Below, piece after piece: positions 28,070 through 36,251 of a stretch of 64,000 nucleotides of DNA (its first letter is position 1; each line of letters starts with the position of its first letter). A program made the translations under genes and the position numbers. Under the pieces are notes generated by a model. The model searched no databases, was not told the DNA's origin, and worked only from the letters and a program-made list of their open reading frames with translations. Origin of the DNA: Flavobacterium plurextorum (GTDB lineage Bacteria > Bacteroidota > Bacteroidia > Flavobacteriales > Flavobacteriaceae); contig NZ_MUHD01000014.1 of NCBI RefSeq assembly GCF_002217395.1, positions 124,001 to 188,000 of the forward strand, written 5' to 3'.

Positions 28070-28336
28070 TTATTTTCTGATATTCAATACTTTGATAATC
28101 TCACGATATCTGTTGATCTCTTTCTTTTTCAAGTAATCTAACAACGATCTTCTTTTACCTACTAATAGTACAAGAGAACGCTCAGTGTTGTAATCGTGAC
28201 GATTTTTTTTCAAGTGTTCAGTTAAGTGACTAATTCTGTAAGTGAACAATGCAATTTGACCTTCTGCGCTTCCAGTGTTTGTTGCACCACCGTGTTGTGC
28301 GAAAATCTCTTCTTTCTTTTCTTTACTTAAATACAT
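28070..28336 (-). CDS. rpsO: 30S ribosomal protein S15
   Basis: S15 binds 16S rRNA early in 30S assembly. The 88-residue protein matches the family from start to end: the region HGGATNTGSAEGQIALFTYRI, then HLKKNRHDYNTERSL, LVGKRRSLLDYL and the basic C-terminus. It lies upstream of pnp on the minus strand. Confidence 0.98.
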   Translation of the reverse strand: MYLSKEKKEEIFAQHGGATNTGSAEGQIALFTYRISHLTEHLKKNRHDYNTERSLVLLVGKRRSLLDYLKKKEINRYREIIKVLNIRK

Positions 28337-28392
28337 TCCAATATTATTTAATGATTTTTATGTATGTCAATACAACTTTTGTAAGACGGGTG

Positions 28393-28400
28393 CAAAAATA
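28393..28400 (-). promoter_or_regulatory. -7 element for rpsO
   Basis: On the minus strand it reads TATTTTTG (TAnnTTTG), 56 bases before the ATG, leaving a leader of about 50 bases. No convincing -33 TTG. Confidence 0.4.
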
Positions 28401-28434
28401 CAACTTTTTTTTGAAAAATAAATAGTATTGAATC

Positions 28435-29382
28435 TTATTTTGTAATTATTGTTATTGGAAGCTTATAAAGAACTCTCGTTGGAATACCTCTGTATATCCC
28501 TGGATTCCATTTTTGAGCCTCATTAATGAGTTTAATTGCATTTTCATCCAATCCGTAACCAACACCTTTTATAACTTTTGGTTCAACTAAATTTCCTTCT
28601 TCATCTACAATGAAAGTCATATAGATCTTTCCCGAAACTTTATTTCTTGCTTCTGCAGGAATACGCATTGCTTTTGCAACATAACTATAAAAAGAATTGA
28701 TTCCTTTTTTAGGAGCAGGCTGCTGTTGCTTTGTGGTGTAAAAATGTTCTACGTTTAAAGAATCGGTTGTTACTCCCGAAATTAAATTTCCATTTTCATA
28801 TTTTTCGATAAAACTTAACTTTTTCTTTAAGTCTTTTCCTTTCCAATCAGCATCAGGCTGACCGTTTTTCATTTTGCCTTCTTCTTCGTAGTTTTCGGTT
28901 TTATCTGCATAGTCTCCATTTCCGTCAATAACTATTCGTTCTTTTTGTGGGTTCCAAAAATTATTGATTTTACGCTCAACTTTTCCCTTTTTGTCTACTG
29001 TATATTCAATTTCAGATTTTAAATCTCCATTTTCATACCAATTAAATTCTCTTCCAGATTTTTTGGCATTGACATATGATACTGTGGTTTTTTTATTTCC
29101 ATTTTCATAATAAGAAACAGATTGTCCTTCGTTTATCATGACATCTTTATCTGTTGTATTTGCAATATATTTTATTGCACCAGATTTATAATGGTCTTTG
29201 TAGACATAGGATTTTTTTTCAGAATAATAACCTACAACGAGTCTTGTGTATTTGTAATTTTCGGGAGAGCTTGGCGTCCACAAAGAGTCGAGATAAATTA
29301 ATTTATTAGCCGAAATAGTGTTTTGAGCAAACATATTTGCCGCAGTAAAAAGAAATAGTAAAAGATGTAGAAATCGTTTCAT
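28435..29382 (-). CDS. TonB C-terminal domain protein with MORN-like repeats
   Basis: A 315-residue exported protein: signal peptide to about residue 20 (NMFAQN), then MORN-like repeats typical of antitoxin-like proteins (YKSGAIKYIAN, YYENGNKKTTVSY, WYENGDLKSEIEY), and a TonB C-terminal domain at about 235-315 (KVSGKIYMTFIVDEEGNLVEP). TonB domains carry energy to outer-membrane receptors, but here the usual N-terminal membrane anchor and Pro-rich spacer are missing, so a periplasmic or secreted role is more likely than true energy coupling. Confidence 0.82.
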   Translation of the reverse strand: MKRFLHLLLFLFTAANMFAQNTISANKLIYLDSLWTPSSPENYKYTRLVVGYYSEKKSYVYKDHYKSGAIKYIANTTDKDVMINEGQSVSYYENGNKKTTVSYVNAKKSGREFNWYENGDLKSEIEYTVDKKGKVERKINNFWNPQKERIVIDGNGDYADKTENYEEEGKMKNGQPDADWKGKDLKKKLSFIEKYENGNLISGVTTDSLNVEHFYTTKQQQPAPKKGINSFYSYVAKAMRIPAEARNKVSGKIYMTFIVDEEGNLVEPKVIKGVGYGLDENAIKLINEAQKWNPGIYRGIPTRVLYKLPITIITK

Positions 29383-29418
29383 AAAAGTTTAAGGCAAATG
29401 TTTGATTTAAATGGTTTC

Positions 29419-29874
29419 TTAAAATAAAGCAGCGACTTCTTGATTTACAAATTCTAAAAATCTTTCGTCAGCTTCAGTAAATGGATCAATAACATGGCTG
29501 TCAATATCTATTTGTCCAATATTTATTCCGTTTACAAACAACGGAACTACAATTTCAGATTTTACAGTAAAACTGCATGCAATGTAATTATCCTGTGCTT
29601 TTACGTCTGGCACAACAAAATTAGCATTGCTTTCCGCTACTTGTCCACAAATTCCTTTTCCAAAAGGAATTACAGTATGATCAGTTTCAGCACCAACATA
29701 TGGGCCTAAATGCAGTGTTTTGTTTTCATGGTTTGCAAAATAAAAACCTACCCAGTTGTAATACTCTACATTTTCATTTAATAATTGGCAGATTGCCAAC
29801 AGTTTTTCGTCTCTAACAAGGTTATTGTCAGATACTATAGCGCTTATTTTTGGTTGTAATTCTTGAAAAGTCAT
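29419..29874 (-). CDS. msrC: GAF-domain free methionine-(R)-sulfoxide reductase
   Basis: A 151-residue single GAF domain enzyme that reduces free methionine-R-sulfoxide in the cytoplasm. The family blocks YYNWVGFYF, LGPYVG, IPFGKGICGQVA, VVPDV, IACSFTVKSEIVVPL and IDIDS are present. Two catalytic cysteines remain, C76 and C100, 24 residues apart as in E. coli (C94, C118). The third E. coli Cys (C84) corresponds to about His66 here. It is divergent from xrtF, each gene having its own -7 element. Confidence 0.88.
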   Translation of the reverse strand: MTFQELQPKISAIVSDNNLVRDEKLLAICQLLNENVEYYNWVGFYFANHENKTLHLGPYVGAETDHTVIPFGKGICGQVAESNANFVVPDVKAQDNYIACSFTVKSEIVVPLFVNGINIGQIDIDSHVIDPFTEADERFLEFVNQEVAALF

Positions 29875-29891
29875 AATTTGAAAATTTTATA

Positions 29892-29899
29892 CAAAAGTA
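29892..29899 (-). promoter_or_regulatory. -7 element for msrC
   Basis: Reads TACTTTTG on the minus strand (TAnnTTTG), 17 bases before the ATG. A TTG lies 14 bases further upstream, shorter than the usual spacing. Confidence 0.5.
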
Positions 29900-29924
29900 T
29901 TTAAAGCTGAACTCAAAAAATATA

Positions 29925-29932
29925 TAAATTTG
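29925..29932 (+). promoter_or_regulatory. -7 element for xrtF
   Basis: TAAATTTG fits TAnnTTTG and lies 13 bases before the TTG start of xrtF, in the 71-base gap shared with the divergent msrC promoter. Confidence 0.45.
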
Positions 29933-29945
29933 AAAAAAAAATCCG

Positions 29946-30482
29946 TTGAAAAAATATTTAATCCAGTTCAAGCCTTTTTTAGTTTTTTTGAGCACTTTTT
30001 TTTTCGTTTATATTGCATTAACATTATTGTATAAAGTGTATTTGGACGGATTTAAAGTTTATGAAGTTGACGGAATCACCAGTTTTGTTGGCCGCAATGT
30101 TGAACAAGTATTGAAGGGATTTAATTATGATGTAGAAGTTCAGGGAAATTCTACAGATTCTTGGTTAGAAGTTTTTTTGAATAATGAACATGTAGTTCGT
30201 ATTATTGAAGGTTGTAATGCTGTAAGTATTATGATTCTTTTTATTTCCTTTATAATTGCATTTTCCGGAAAATTCAAGACGACACTGCTTTATGTTTTGT
30301 TTGGAGTTACATTAATTTACATTTTGAATGTTTTGCGAATTGCGGTATTAACGGTTTTGTTATTTCATTTTTCTCAATACACTCATTTTTTGCATGGGGT
30401 TCTTTTTCCGTTGATTATCTACAGTTCTGTTTTTATCTTATGGTTTGTTTGGGTAAACAAATTTTCTAAATATGCTAAATAG
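29946..30482 (+). CDS. xrtF: exosortase XrtF
   Basis: A 178-residue multi-helix inner-membrane transpeptidase/protease of the exosortase family, XrtF type. The catalytic triad is visible: C90 in IIEGCNAVSIM, R131 in LNVLRIAVL and H150 in FLHGVLFP. Hydrophobic helices fill the rest. The start is TTG, giving MKKYLIQFKP; no ATG lies upstream in frame. It overlaps the next gene by 11 bases, and that gene is the known XrtF-associated protein. Exosortases process C-terminal sorting signals of exported proteins; no such substrate gene is apparent in this window. Confidence 0.9.
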   Translation: MKKYLIQFKPFLVFLSTFFFVYIALTLLYKVYLDGFKVYEVDGITSFVGRNVEQVLKGFNYDVEVQGNSTDSWLEVFLNNEHVVRIIEGCNAVSIMILFISFIIAFSGKFKTTLLYVLFGVTLIYILNVLRIAVLTVLLFHFSQYTHFLHGVLFPLIIYSSVFILWFVWVNKFSKYAK

Positions 30483-30918
30483 ATTTAAAGAGCATCGAAT
30501 TAAAATATTCGCTTCCATCATTATTGTACTATGCTTTGTGTTAATACGAGCTTTAGAAACGTCTTTGTTTTATGATCCTTTTTTGCAGTATTTCGAGGCC
30601 GATTTCAGCGGTGTACCATTTCCTAATGTTGATGTTTTTAGATTGTTTTGCAATTTGCTGTTTCGTTTTGCTCTAAATACAGTTTTGTCTCTAATGCTTA
30701 TTTATGTATTGTTTAAAGATTTAGAAATTCTAAAGTTTACGGGTTATTTGTTTTTGTTTTTTTTTCTAATTCTTTTTTCAATGTTCTTTATAATTATTCA
30801 ATATTTTCAAGATAGCAGTTGGGCTTTATTTTATGTGCGAAGATTTATTATTCAGCCATTGTTAGTATTGTTATTTATTCCTGCATTTTATTATCAGCTT
30901 CAAAATTTAAAAAAATAA
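30472..30918 (+). CDS. exosortase F system-associated membrane protein
   Basis: A 148-residue membrane protein with four to five hydrophobic segments, overlapping the end of xrtF. The start and the PFLQYFEADFSGVPFPNVD segment fit the small protein family that accompanies XrtF in Bacteroidota. It keeps several fixed residues (FLQYF, RLFCNLLFRFALN). Role is unknown but presumably in the same pathway as XrtF. Confidence 0.87.
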   Translation: MLNRFKEHRIKIFASIIIVLCFVLIRALETSLFYDPFLQYFEADFSGVPFPNVDVFRLFCNLLFRFALNTVLSLMLIYVLFKDLEILKFTGYLFLFFFLILFSMFFIIIQYFQDSSWALFYVRRFIIQPLLVLLFIPAFYYQLQNLKK

Positions 30919-30953
30919 CATTTTATTAAGTTTTTAATCTGAGAGTTTTTGGA

Positions 30954-30961
30954 TACTTTTG
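30954..30961 (+). promoter_or_regulatory. -7 element abutting the start codon
   Basis: TACTTTTG fits TAnnTTTG and ends only four bases before the ATG at 30966. If used, transcription would start at or next to the start codon. Confidence 0.45.
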
Positions 30962-30965
30962 CAGT

Positions 30966-31364
30966 ATGAATTTAAAAAAGTGCACAGTATTATTTTTAGC
31001 GTTCTTGTTGTTGGTTTCCAACGCAGGTTTTGCTTTTGATGTGCACTATTGTGGAGGAGAGGTAGCTTCAGTATCTTTAAATACTACTGCTTCTGCAACA
31101 CCGCAAAAGAAATGTTGTGAAACAAAAGAAGAAAAATCATCTTGTTGTAAAGACAAAGTTGTTCATTTTGAGAAAAAATCTGACAATGCAACTTTCAAAG
31201 TTTTCTTTTTTCAGCTTATAGCGCCTGCTGTAATTCAAGAATATGACCCAATTGTATTTTTGTCTATTCCAAATTTCAAAAGCAATCAGATTACTTCTTA
31301 TTATTCTGATGCTAATGCGCCCCCTTTATTTAAATTATATAATCAATATATTTTTTATTCCTGA
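30966..31364 (+). CDS. HYC_CC_PP family exported protein
   Basis: A 132-residue exported protein: signal peptide to about residue 22 (GFAF), then the family landmarks that give it its name, HYCGG at about 27-31, the paired cysteines KKCCETK and SSCCKD at about 48-62, and NAPPLF near the C-terminus. Five cysteines with a His suggest metal binding. A TonB receptor with a Cys-Cys plug and an HMA-domain protein follow on the same strand, which supports a metal-related role. The metal is not shown. Confidence 0.85.
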   Translation: MNLKKCTVLFLAFLLLVSNAGFAFDVHYCGGEVASVSLNTTASATPQKKCCETKEEKSSCCKDKVVHFEKKSDNATFKVFFFQLIAPAVIQEYDPIVFLSIPNFKSNQITSYYSDANAPPLFKLYNQYIFYS

Positions 31365-31468
31365 TTTTAATATTTAGAATCAAGCCTTTCTGGCTTGTTG
31401 TGCCCTGTTTTATTGTTTCGTGTTGAAGCTAAAACAGAAATTTCTAAATAATATTAAAATCTTTTTTT

Positions 31469-33475
31469 ATGCAAAAAAATATCACGCTTTTTGTGATGTT
31501 ATTGCTTTCTGTTTCTGCATTTTCGCAGGAAAATCTTGAGGAAGTAAAAATTACAAAAAAGCAAAAAGGACTTAAAAAGTCTTATACTCTTACCGCAAAT
31601 ACATCATTAATAACAAGTAAAGAACTTTTAAAAGCGGCCTGCTGTAATTTGGCAGAAAGCTTTGAAACTAACCCATCAATTGATGTTAATTTCTCGGACG
31701 CTTTAACAGGAACTAAACAAATAAAAATGCTGGGCTTAACGAGTCCTTATTTATTGATTACTGAGGAAAACGTTCCTTCAGTTCGTGGTGCTTCTCAGGC
31801 TTACGGATTATCTTTTACGCCGGGAACATGGATCGAAAGTGTTCAAATTACAAAAGGAGCAGGAAGCGTTGTAAATGGTTTTGAAAGTATTTCGGGACAA
31901 ATAAATACCGAGCTTTTAAAACCGTTAAATGACGATCCTTTCTTTTTAAACTTTTACGGATCTACCGATGCGCGTTTTGAACTAAATACTCATTTTAATA
32001 AAAAAATATCCGATAAATGGGCAACTAGTTTATTTGTTCATGGAAATGCGCGCGTTGCTAAAAATGATATGAATAACGATGGGTTTTTAGATAATCCGCT
32101 GGGGAAACAAATCAATGTTTTAAATCGTTATCAATATTTTAATCCAGAAAGCGGCTTTGTTAGTTTTATCAATTTTAGATATATGAATGATAAAAAACAA
32201 ACCGGCGAATTGGATTTTGACAAGGATACAGATCGTGGAACAAAAAATCACTGGGGATCAGAGATCAACACAGAGCGTTTTGATGTTTCTACAAAAGTTG
32301 GATATGTTTTTAAAGACATGCCTTATCAAAGTATTGGTTTTCAAAACGCTTTCAATACTCATAATCAAAACTCTTATTTTGGTTTAAATCAATACAATAT
32401 TAAGCAGAATAGTTTTTACTCTAATTTAATTTTCAATTCGATTATCAGCAATACGATGCATAAATTTGCAACAGGATTGAATTTTACTTACGATCAATAT
32501 CAGGAATTTGTAAATGTAAATGATTACAGCCGTATAGATAATTCAGTTGGGGCATTCTTCGAGTATACTTATGATAATACTGATAATTTTAGTTTGGTTT
32601 TAGGAGGAAGAGTTGACAATCATAATCGACTTGGTTTTTTTGTAACACCTAGATTACATATGAGATATAACCCTTGGAAAAATGGAGTAGTTCGTTTTTC
32701 TGCAGGAAGAGGAAAACGTTCGGCTAATATTTTTGCAGAGAATCAGCAGCTTTTTGCAAGTTCAAGAACATTTTCGATTCTAGATAACGGCGGGAAAATC
32801 TATGGTTTAAATCCTGAAATAGCTTGGAATTACGGTGTTAGTTTCTCACAAAAATTCCGTCTTTTCAATAAAAATGCAGAAGCAGGATTTGATCTTTATC
32901 GTACCGATTTTAAGAATCAGGCAGTTGTTGACCTAATGCAGAGTCCGCAAGAAGTTTTGTTTTATGATTTAAAGGGAAGTTCATTTGCAAACAGTCTTCA
33001 AGTTGAATTTAATTATGAGCTGATTCATAATTTAAATTTAAGAACAGCTTATAAATATTATGATATTCAAACAGATTATTTGAGAGGTACATTTCAACGT
33101 CCCCTTCAAGCTAAACATCGTTTCTTAGGGAATCTTGAATACGAAACTAATTTAAATAATAATAAACAATGGAAATTCGATTACACTTTCAATTGGTCAG
33201 GTAAACAGCAATTACCTTATACGGCATCAAATCCAACTGCCGATCAATTTCCTAATTACTCGCCTTCTTATGCAGTAATGAACGTTCAAGTAACACGAGT
33301 TTTTTCTCCTGTATTTGAAGTATATGTAGGTGGTGAAAACATTGGAAATTATAAACAAGAAAAAGCAATTCTTGGTGCCAATGATCCTTTTGGACCAAAT
33401 TTTGATGCTTCTATTGCATATGCGCCAATTTTTGGGCAAATGTACTACGCTGGATTACGTTTTAGAATAAAATAA
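31469..33475 (+). CDS. TonB-dependent receptor with Cys-Cys plug, probably metal-related
   Basis: A 668-residue outer-membrane receptor with a signal peptide (to about 20), a plug at about 40-150 and a barrel ending in a C-terminal aromatic/basic strand (AGLRFRIK). The plug has the unusual pair C58-C59 in LLKAACCNLAESF, typical of receptors found beside heavy-metal proteins. Later plug marks are SSL-type LTSPYLLITEENVPS and TKGAGSVVNGFESISGQI. The HYC_CC_PP gene lies upstream and an HMA protein 24 bases downstream, so I infer uptake or handling of a metal such as copper. Confidence 0.88.
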   Translation: MQKNITLFVMLLLSVSAFSQENLEEVKITKKQKGLKKSYTLTANTSLITSKELLKAACCNLAESFETNPSIDVNFSDALTGTKQIKMLGLTSPYLLITEENVPSVRGASQAYGLSFTPGTWIESVQITKGAGSVVNGFESISGQINTELLKPLNDDPFFLNFYGSTDARFELNTHFNKKISDKWATSLFVHGNARVAKNDMNNDGFLDNPLGKQINVLNRYQYFNPESGFVSFINFRYMNDKKQTGELDFDKDTDRGTKNHWGSEINTERFDVSTKVGYVFKDMPYQSIGFQNAFNTHNQNSYFGLNQYNIKQNSFYSNLIFNSIISNTMHKFATGLNFTYDQYQEFVNVNDYSRIDNSVGAFFEYTYDNTDNFSLVLGGRVDNHNRLGFFVTPRLHMRYNPWKNGVVRFSAGRGKRSANIFAENQQLFASSRTFSILDNGGKIYGLNPEIAWNYGVSFSQKFRLFNKNAEAGFDLYRTDFKNQAVVDLMQSPQEVLFYDLKGSSFANSLQVEFNYELIHNLNLRTAYKYYDIQTDYLRGTFQRPLQAKHRFLGNLEYETNLNNNKQWKFDYTFNWSGKQQLPYTASNPTADQFPNYSPSYAVMNVQVTRVFSPVFEVYVGGENIGNYKQEKAILGANDPFGPNFDASIAYAPIFGQMYYAGLRFRIK

Positions 33476-33499
33476 ATTTTAATATAAATAATAAATAAA

Positions 33500-33841
33500 A
33501 TGAGAAATATCGTGTTAATTGCAATGATGGTTTTTTTAGGTTTTTCAGCTCAGGCACAATCTAAAAAGAATAAGAATTTAAAATACACAACAGAGGTTAA
33601 CGGCAGCTGTGAACTGTGCAAAAAACGTATTGAAAAAGCGGCTTATAATGTGCCTGGTGTAAAAACGGCGACTTGGGATATTGGTTCACATCAACTTGCT
33701 GTGATTTTAAACGAAGAGAAATCATCAACAGCAGATTTAAATGCTGCTATTGCAAAGGTTGGGCATGACACAAAAGAAGTTAAAGCAACAGATGCTGATT
33801 ATGAAGCTTTGCATTCTTGCTGCAAGTATGTAAGAGAATAA
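33500..33841 (+). CDS. exported heavy-metal-associated (HMA) domain protein
   Basis: A 113-residue exported protein: signal peptide to about residue 20 (AQAQ), then one HMA domain with the metal-binding C37-E-L-C40 in NGSCELCKKRIEKAA. The ferredoxin-like fold ends near residue 95. A second cysteine pair (HSCCKY, about 107-108) lies at the C-terminus. A periplasmic metal carrier is the likely role, working with the Cys-Cys TonB receptor encoded directly upstream. Confidence 0.9.
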   Translation: MRNIVLIAMMVFLGFSAQAQSKKNKNLKYTTEVNGSCELCKKRIEKAAYNVPGVKTATWDIGSHQLAVILNEEKSSTADLNAAIAKVGHDTKEVKATDADYEALHSCCKYVRE

Positions 33842-33853
33842 CAGAGCCTTTTG

Positions 33854-33878
33854 AAAGCCCAAGTGAACCTTGGGCTTT
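33854..33878 (+). terminator. terminator of the metal cassette
   Basis: A 10-bp perfect stem (33854-33863 with 33869-33878) 13 bases after the HMA stop, followed by TTCAA. Confidence 0.7.
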
Positions 33879-33975
33879 TCAATAGTTAATTTATCTTTAA
33901 AATATGGCATTTAATTGTGGTTAAAACAATTTATTGTTAATTTCACGAACTTATAAGTATAACCAAATTCTTTTT

Positions 33976-34656
33976 ATGAATAATTTTGATTGGACACAGT
34001 TAATAAACCCTGAATTTTATATAACTTTAAATATCGGAGGTTTTGAAATTGGGTTATTTATTGTTCTGTTTATAGTTTATGCTGAAACAGGACTTTTCGC
34101 AGGCTTTTTTCTGCCAGGAGATAGTTTACTTTTTTTAGCAGGTATTTACAGCCGTGACTTAATTCAAAATGTGGCATATATTCCAGGCGACTTTTTAAAT
34201 GTATTTTTGCTTGCATTGGGAGTTGCTGTAATGGGGGTTTTGGGTAATATGACAGGTTATTGGTTTGGTGCCAAAAGCGGTTATTACTTATTTAAGAAAG
34301 AAGACTCTTTTTGGTTTAAAAAGAAATACCTGTTGCAGTCAAAAGATTTCTTTGAAAAGTATGGTGGTAAAGCAATCATTTATGCTCGTTTTCTGCCAAT
34401 TTTTAGAACTTTCGCGCCAATTGTTGCAGGGATAGTTTCTATGGATAAAAAGAAATTCATGTTTTACAATATTTTAAGTTCTTTCTTATGGTCGTTTATC
34501 TTGATTTTTGCAGGACATTATTTATACGGTGTCTTCTTGAAACAAGGAATTGATTTAAAGCACCATATTGAATACATTATCATTATTATTGTTGTCATTT
34601 CTACTTTCCCGGTTTTGGTTAAGCTTTTAAAGAAAAGACCAGCTGAGAAAATCTAA
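33976..34656 (+). CDS. DedA-family membrane protein
   Basis: A 226-residue inner-membrane protein of the DedA (SNARE-associated/VTT) family, members of which flip or transport lipid carriers such as undecaprenyl phosphate. Landmarks are ETGLFAGFFLPGDSLLF near residue 35-50 and YARFLPIFRTFAPIVAGI at about 150-167. I chose ATG at 33976 (MNNFDWTQLINPEF); a TTG at 33934 would add 14 residues. It is the last plus-strand gene before a strong terminator. Confidence 0.9.
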   Translation: MNNFDWTQLINPEFYITLNIGGFEIGLFIVLFIVYAETGLFAGFFLPGDSLLFLAGIYSRDLIQNVAYIPGDFLNVFLLALGVAVMGVLGNMTGYWFGAKSGYYLFKKEDSFWFKKKYLLQSKDFFEKYGGKAIIYARFLPIFRTFAPIVAGIVSMDKKKFMFYNILSSFLWSFILIFAGHYLYGVFLKQGIDLKHHIEYIIIIIVVISTFPVLVKLLKKRPAEKI

Positions 34657-34672
34657 AGAAAATCTATAAATA

Positions 34673-34708
34673 AAAAAAAGTCCGAAGTTTAAACTTCGGA
34701 CTTTTTTT
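34673..34708. terminator. strong bidirectional terminator after dedA
   Basis: A 36-base perfect palindrome: A run, GTCCGAAG core, TTAA centre, mirrored core and T run. It ends the plus-strand dedA transcript. Confidence 0.9.
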
Positions 34709-34882
34709 ATGTCTCTAATTAAGGCATGAAGATTACTCTATAAGATATCATTCTTGGAACGACAACACAAGTATAGAAGATCGTGTTTTTTTGTTTCCTT
34801 GCGTTTTAATCAAAGAAATAGAGATGCTGTATTATGTCTCAGTACTAGAAACTACTGATAGTTATAAAGTGATGATATAAAA

Positions 34883-34920
34883 AAACTGCAAATCAGTTTG
34901 AAAAAGCTGAGTTGCAGTTT
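34883..34920 (-). terminator. terminator of the mre/rodA cluster
   Basis: A 9-bp outer stem (34883-34891 with 34912-34920) plus four inner pairs, about 80 bases past the rodA stop on the minus strand. The rest of 34709-35000 shows nothing recognisable. Confidence 0.7.
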
Positions 34921-35000
34921 ATATTAATTTTTTATTGTTGAAATAGAAGATATTTCTACGTTTGGTATTTTGAGATTAAAAAAAATGGAAGACTTAAATC

Positions 35001-36236
35001 TTACCATTCATTTACTTTATTGGCATCCATCTTCAAGAAAATAAATAATAAAATAGTGAATCCCCATAAACCAGAACCTCCATACGAAAAGAAGGGTAGA
35101 GGAACTCCAATGGTTGGGAAAATTCCAATAACCATGGCAATATTTACAAAGAAATGGGTGAATAAAATTCCTGCAACGCAATAGCCATAAACACGGCTGA
35201 ATTTGGTTTTTTGCCTTTCAGCTAAATAAATTACTCTCAAAAATAAGCCCACAAAAAGTAAAATAACTACTAAAGAACCAGCAAATCCCCATTCTTCACC
35301 TACAGTTGTAAAAATATAATCGGTATGTTGTTCAGGAACGAATCCTCCTTTAGTTTGTGTGCCTTCTAAAAAGCCTTTTCCTATCCATCCTCCGGATCCA
35401 ATTGCAATTTCAGATTGGTTGGTGTTATAACCAATACCTTTCATATCTACAGTTTTTCCTAAAAGAATATTGAAACGGTCTCTGTGGTGTTGTTTAAAAA
35501 CGTTATCGAATACATAATCAACAGAAAGTACGAAACCTGACATTACTGCTAATAAAATAGCGCTTAAAATAATGTTTCGATCTACTGCTCGTCCTTTAAA
35601 ATGTATAATAATAAGTACTCCTAACGCAATCAAAATAACGGCATAGGGCTCTAAAACGAGAGTTAATACAAATAAAAGGATGGTAATAAAACCTGTCCAA
35701 ACGTACCAAGATGGAAGTCCCTCTCTAAATAAAACAAGGATGAAAACACTATATATTAATGCACTTCCAGGATCGGGTTGAGGCAGAATCAGCATTACTG
35801 GCAAAAAAACGATTGCTAATGCCTGCAGCTGTCTATTCGTTTCTTTAAGGTTAATTTGGGTATCGCTTAAATATTTAGCTAATGCTAATGATGTAGCAGC
35901 TTTTGCAAACTCAGATGGCTGCAAAGTGAAGCTTCCAATAGCGTACCAGCATCTTTGTCCTGCAATAGTTTTTCCAAAAAGAAACAATCCGGCTAATGAT
36001 AACAGAGATACTCCAAATATTATACTGGCGTATTTTTCGTAAAATTTTCCATCAACAAAAAGCACAACAAAAATTAAAGGAATAGTACACCCAATAAAGA
36101 TTAATTGCTTTTGGTAAGTTCCATCCGTTGATAATAGTGATGACGAATAAATATTCAGCCACCCTAATATTACCAATGCAATATAGATAAAGACACTTAT
36201 CCAGTCAATGTTATTTTTTACACTTTGATTTTTCAT
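35001..36236 (-). CDS. rodA: rod shape-determining protein RodA (SEDS glycosyltransferase)
   Basis: RodA polymerises lipid II into glycan strands for side-wall growth, paired with PBP2. The 411-residue protein has about ten membrane helices and the SEDS marks AGQRCWYAIGSFTLQPSEFAK, PDPGSALIY and the C-terminal GVPLPFFSYGGSGL. It is the last gene of the mreB-mreC-mreD-mrdA-rodA cluster and starts 15 bases after mrdA. Confidence 0.97.
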   Translation of the reverse strand: MKNQSVKNNIDWISVFIYIALVILGWLNIYSSSLLSTDGTYQKQLIFIGCTIPLIFVVLFVDGKFYEKYASIIFGVSLLSLAGLFLFGKTIAGQRCWYAIGSFTLQPSEFAKAATSLALAKYLSDTQINLKETNRQLQALAIVFLPVMLILPQPDPGSALIYSVFILVLFREGLPSWYVWTGFITILLFVLTLVLEPYAVILIALGVLIIIHFKGRAVDRNIILSAILLAVMSGFVLSVDYVFDNVFKQHHRDRFNILLGKTVDMKGIGYNTNQSEIAIGSGGWIGKGFLEGTQTKGGFVPEQHTDYIFTTVGEEWGFAGSLVVILLFVGLFLRVIYLAERQKTKFSRVYGYCVAGILFTHFFVNIAMVIGIFPTIGVPLPFFSYGGSGLWGFTILLFIFLKMDANKVNEW

Positions 36237-36251
36237 TTGAAATAATCTTTC

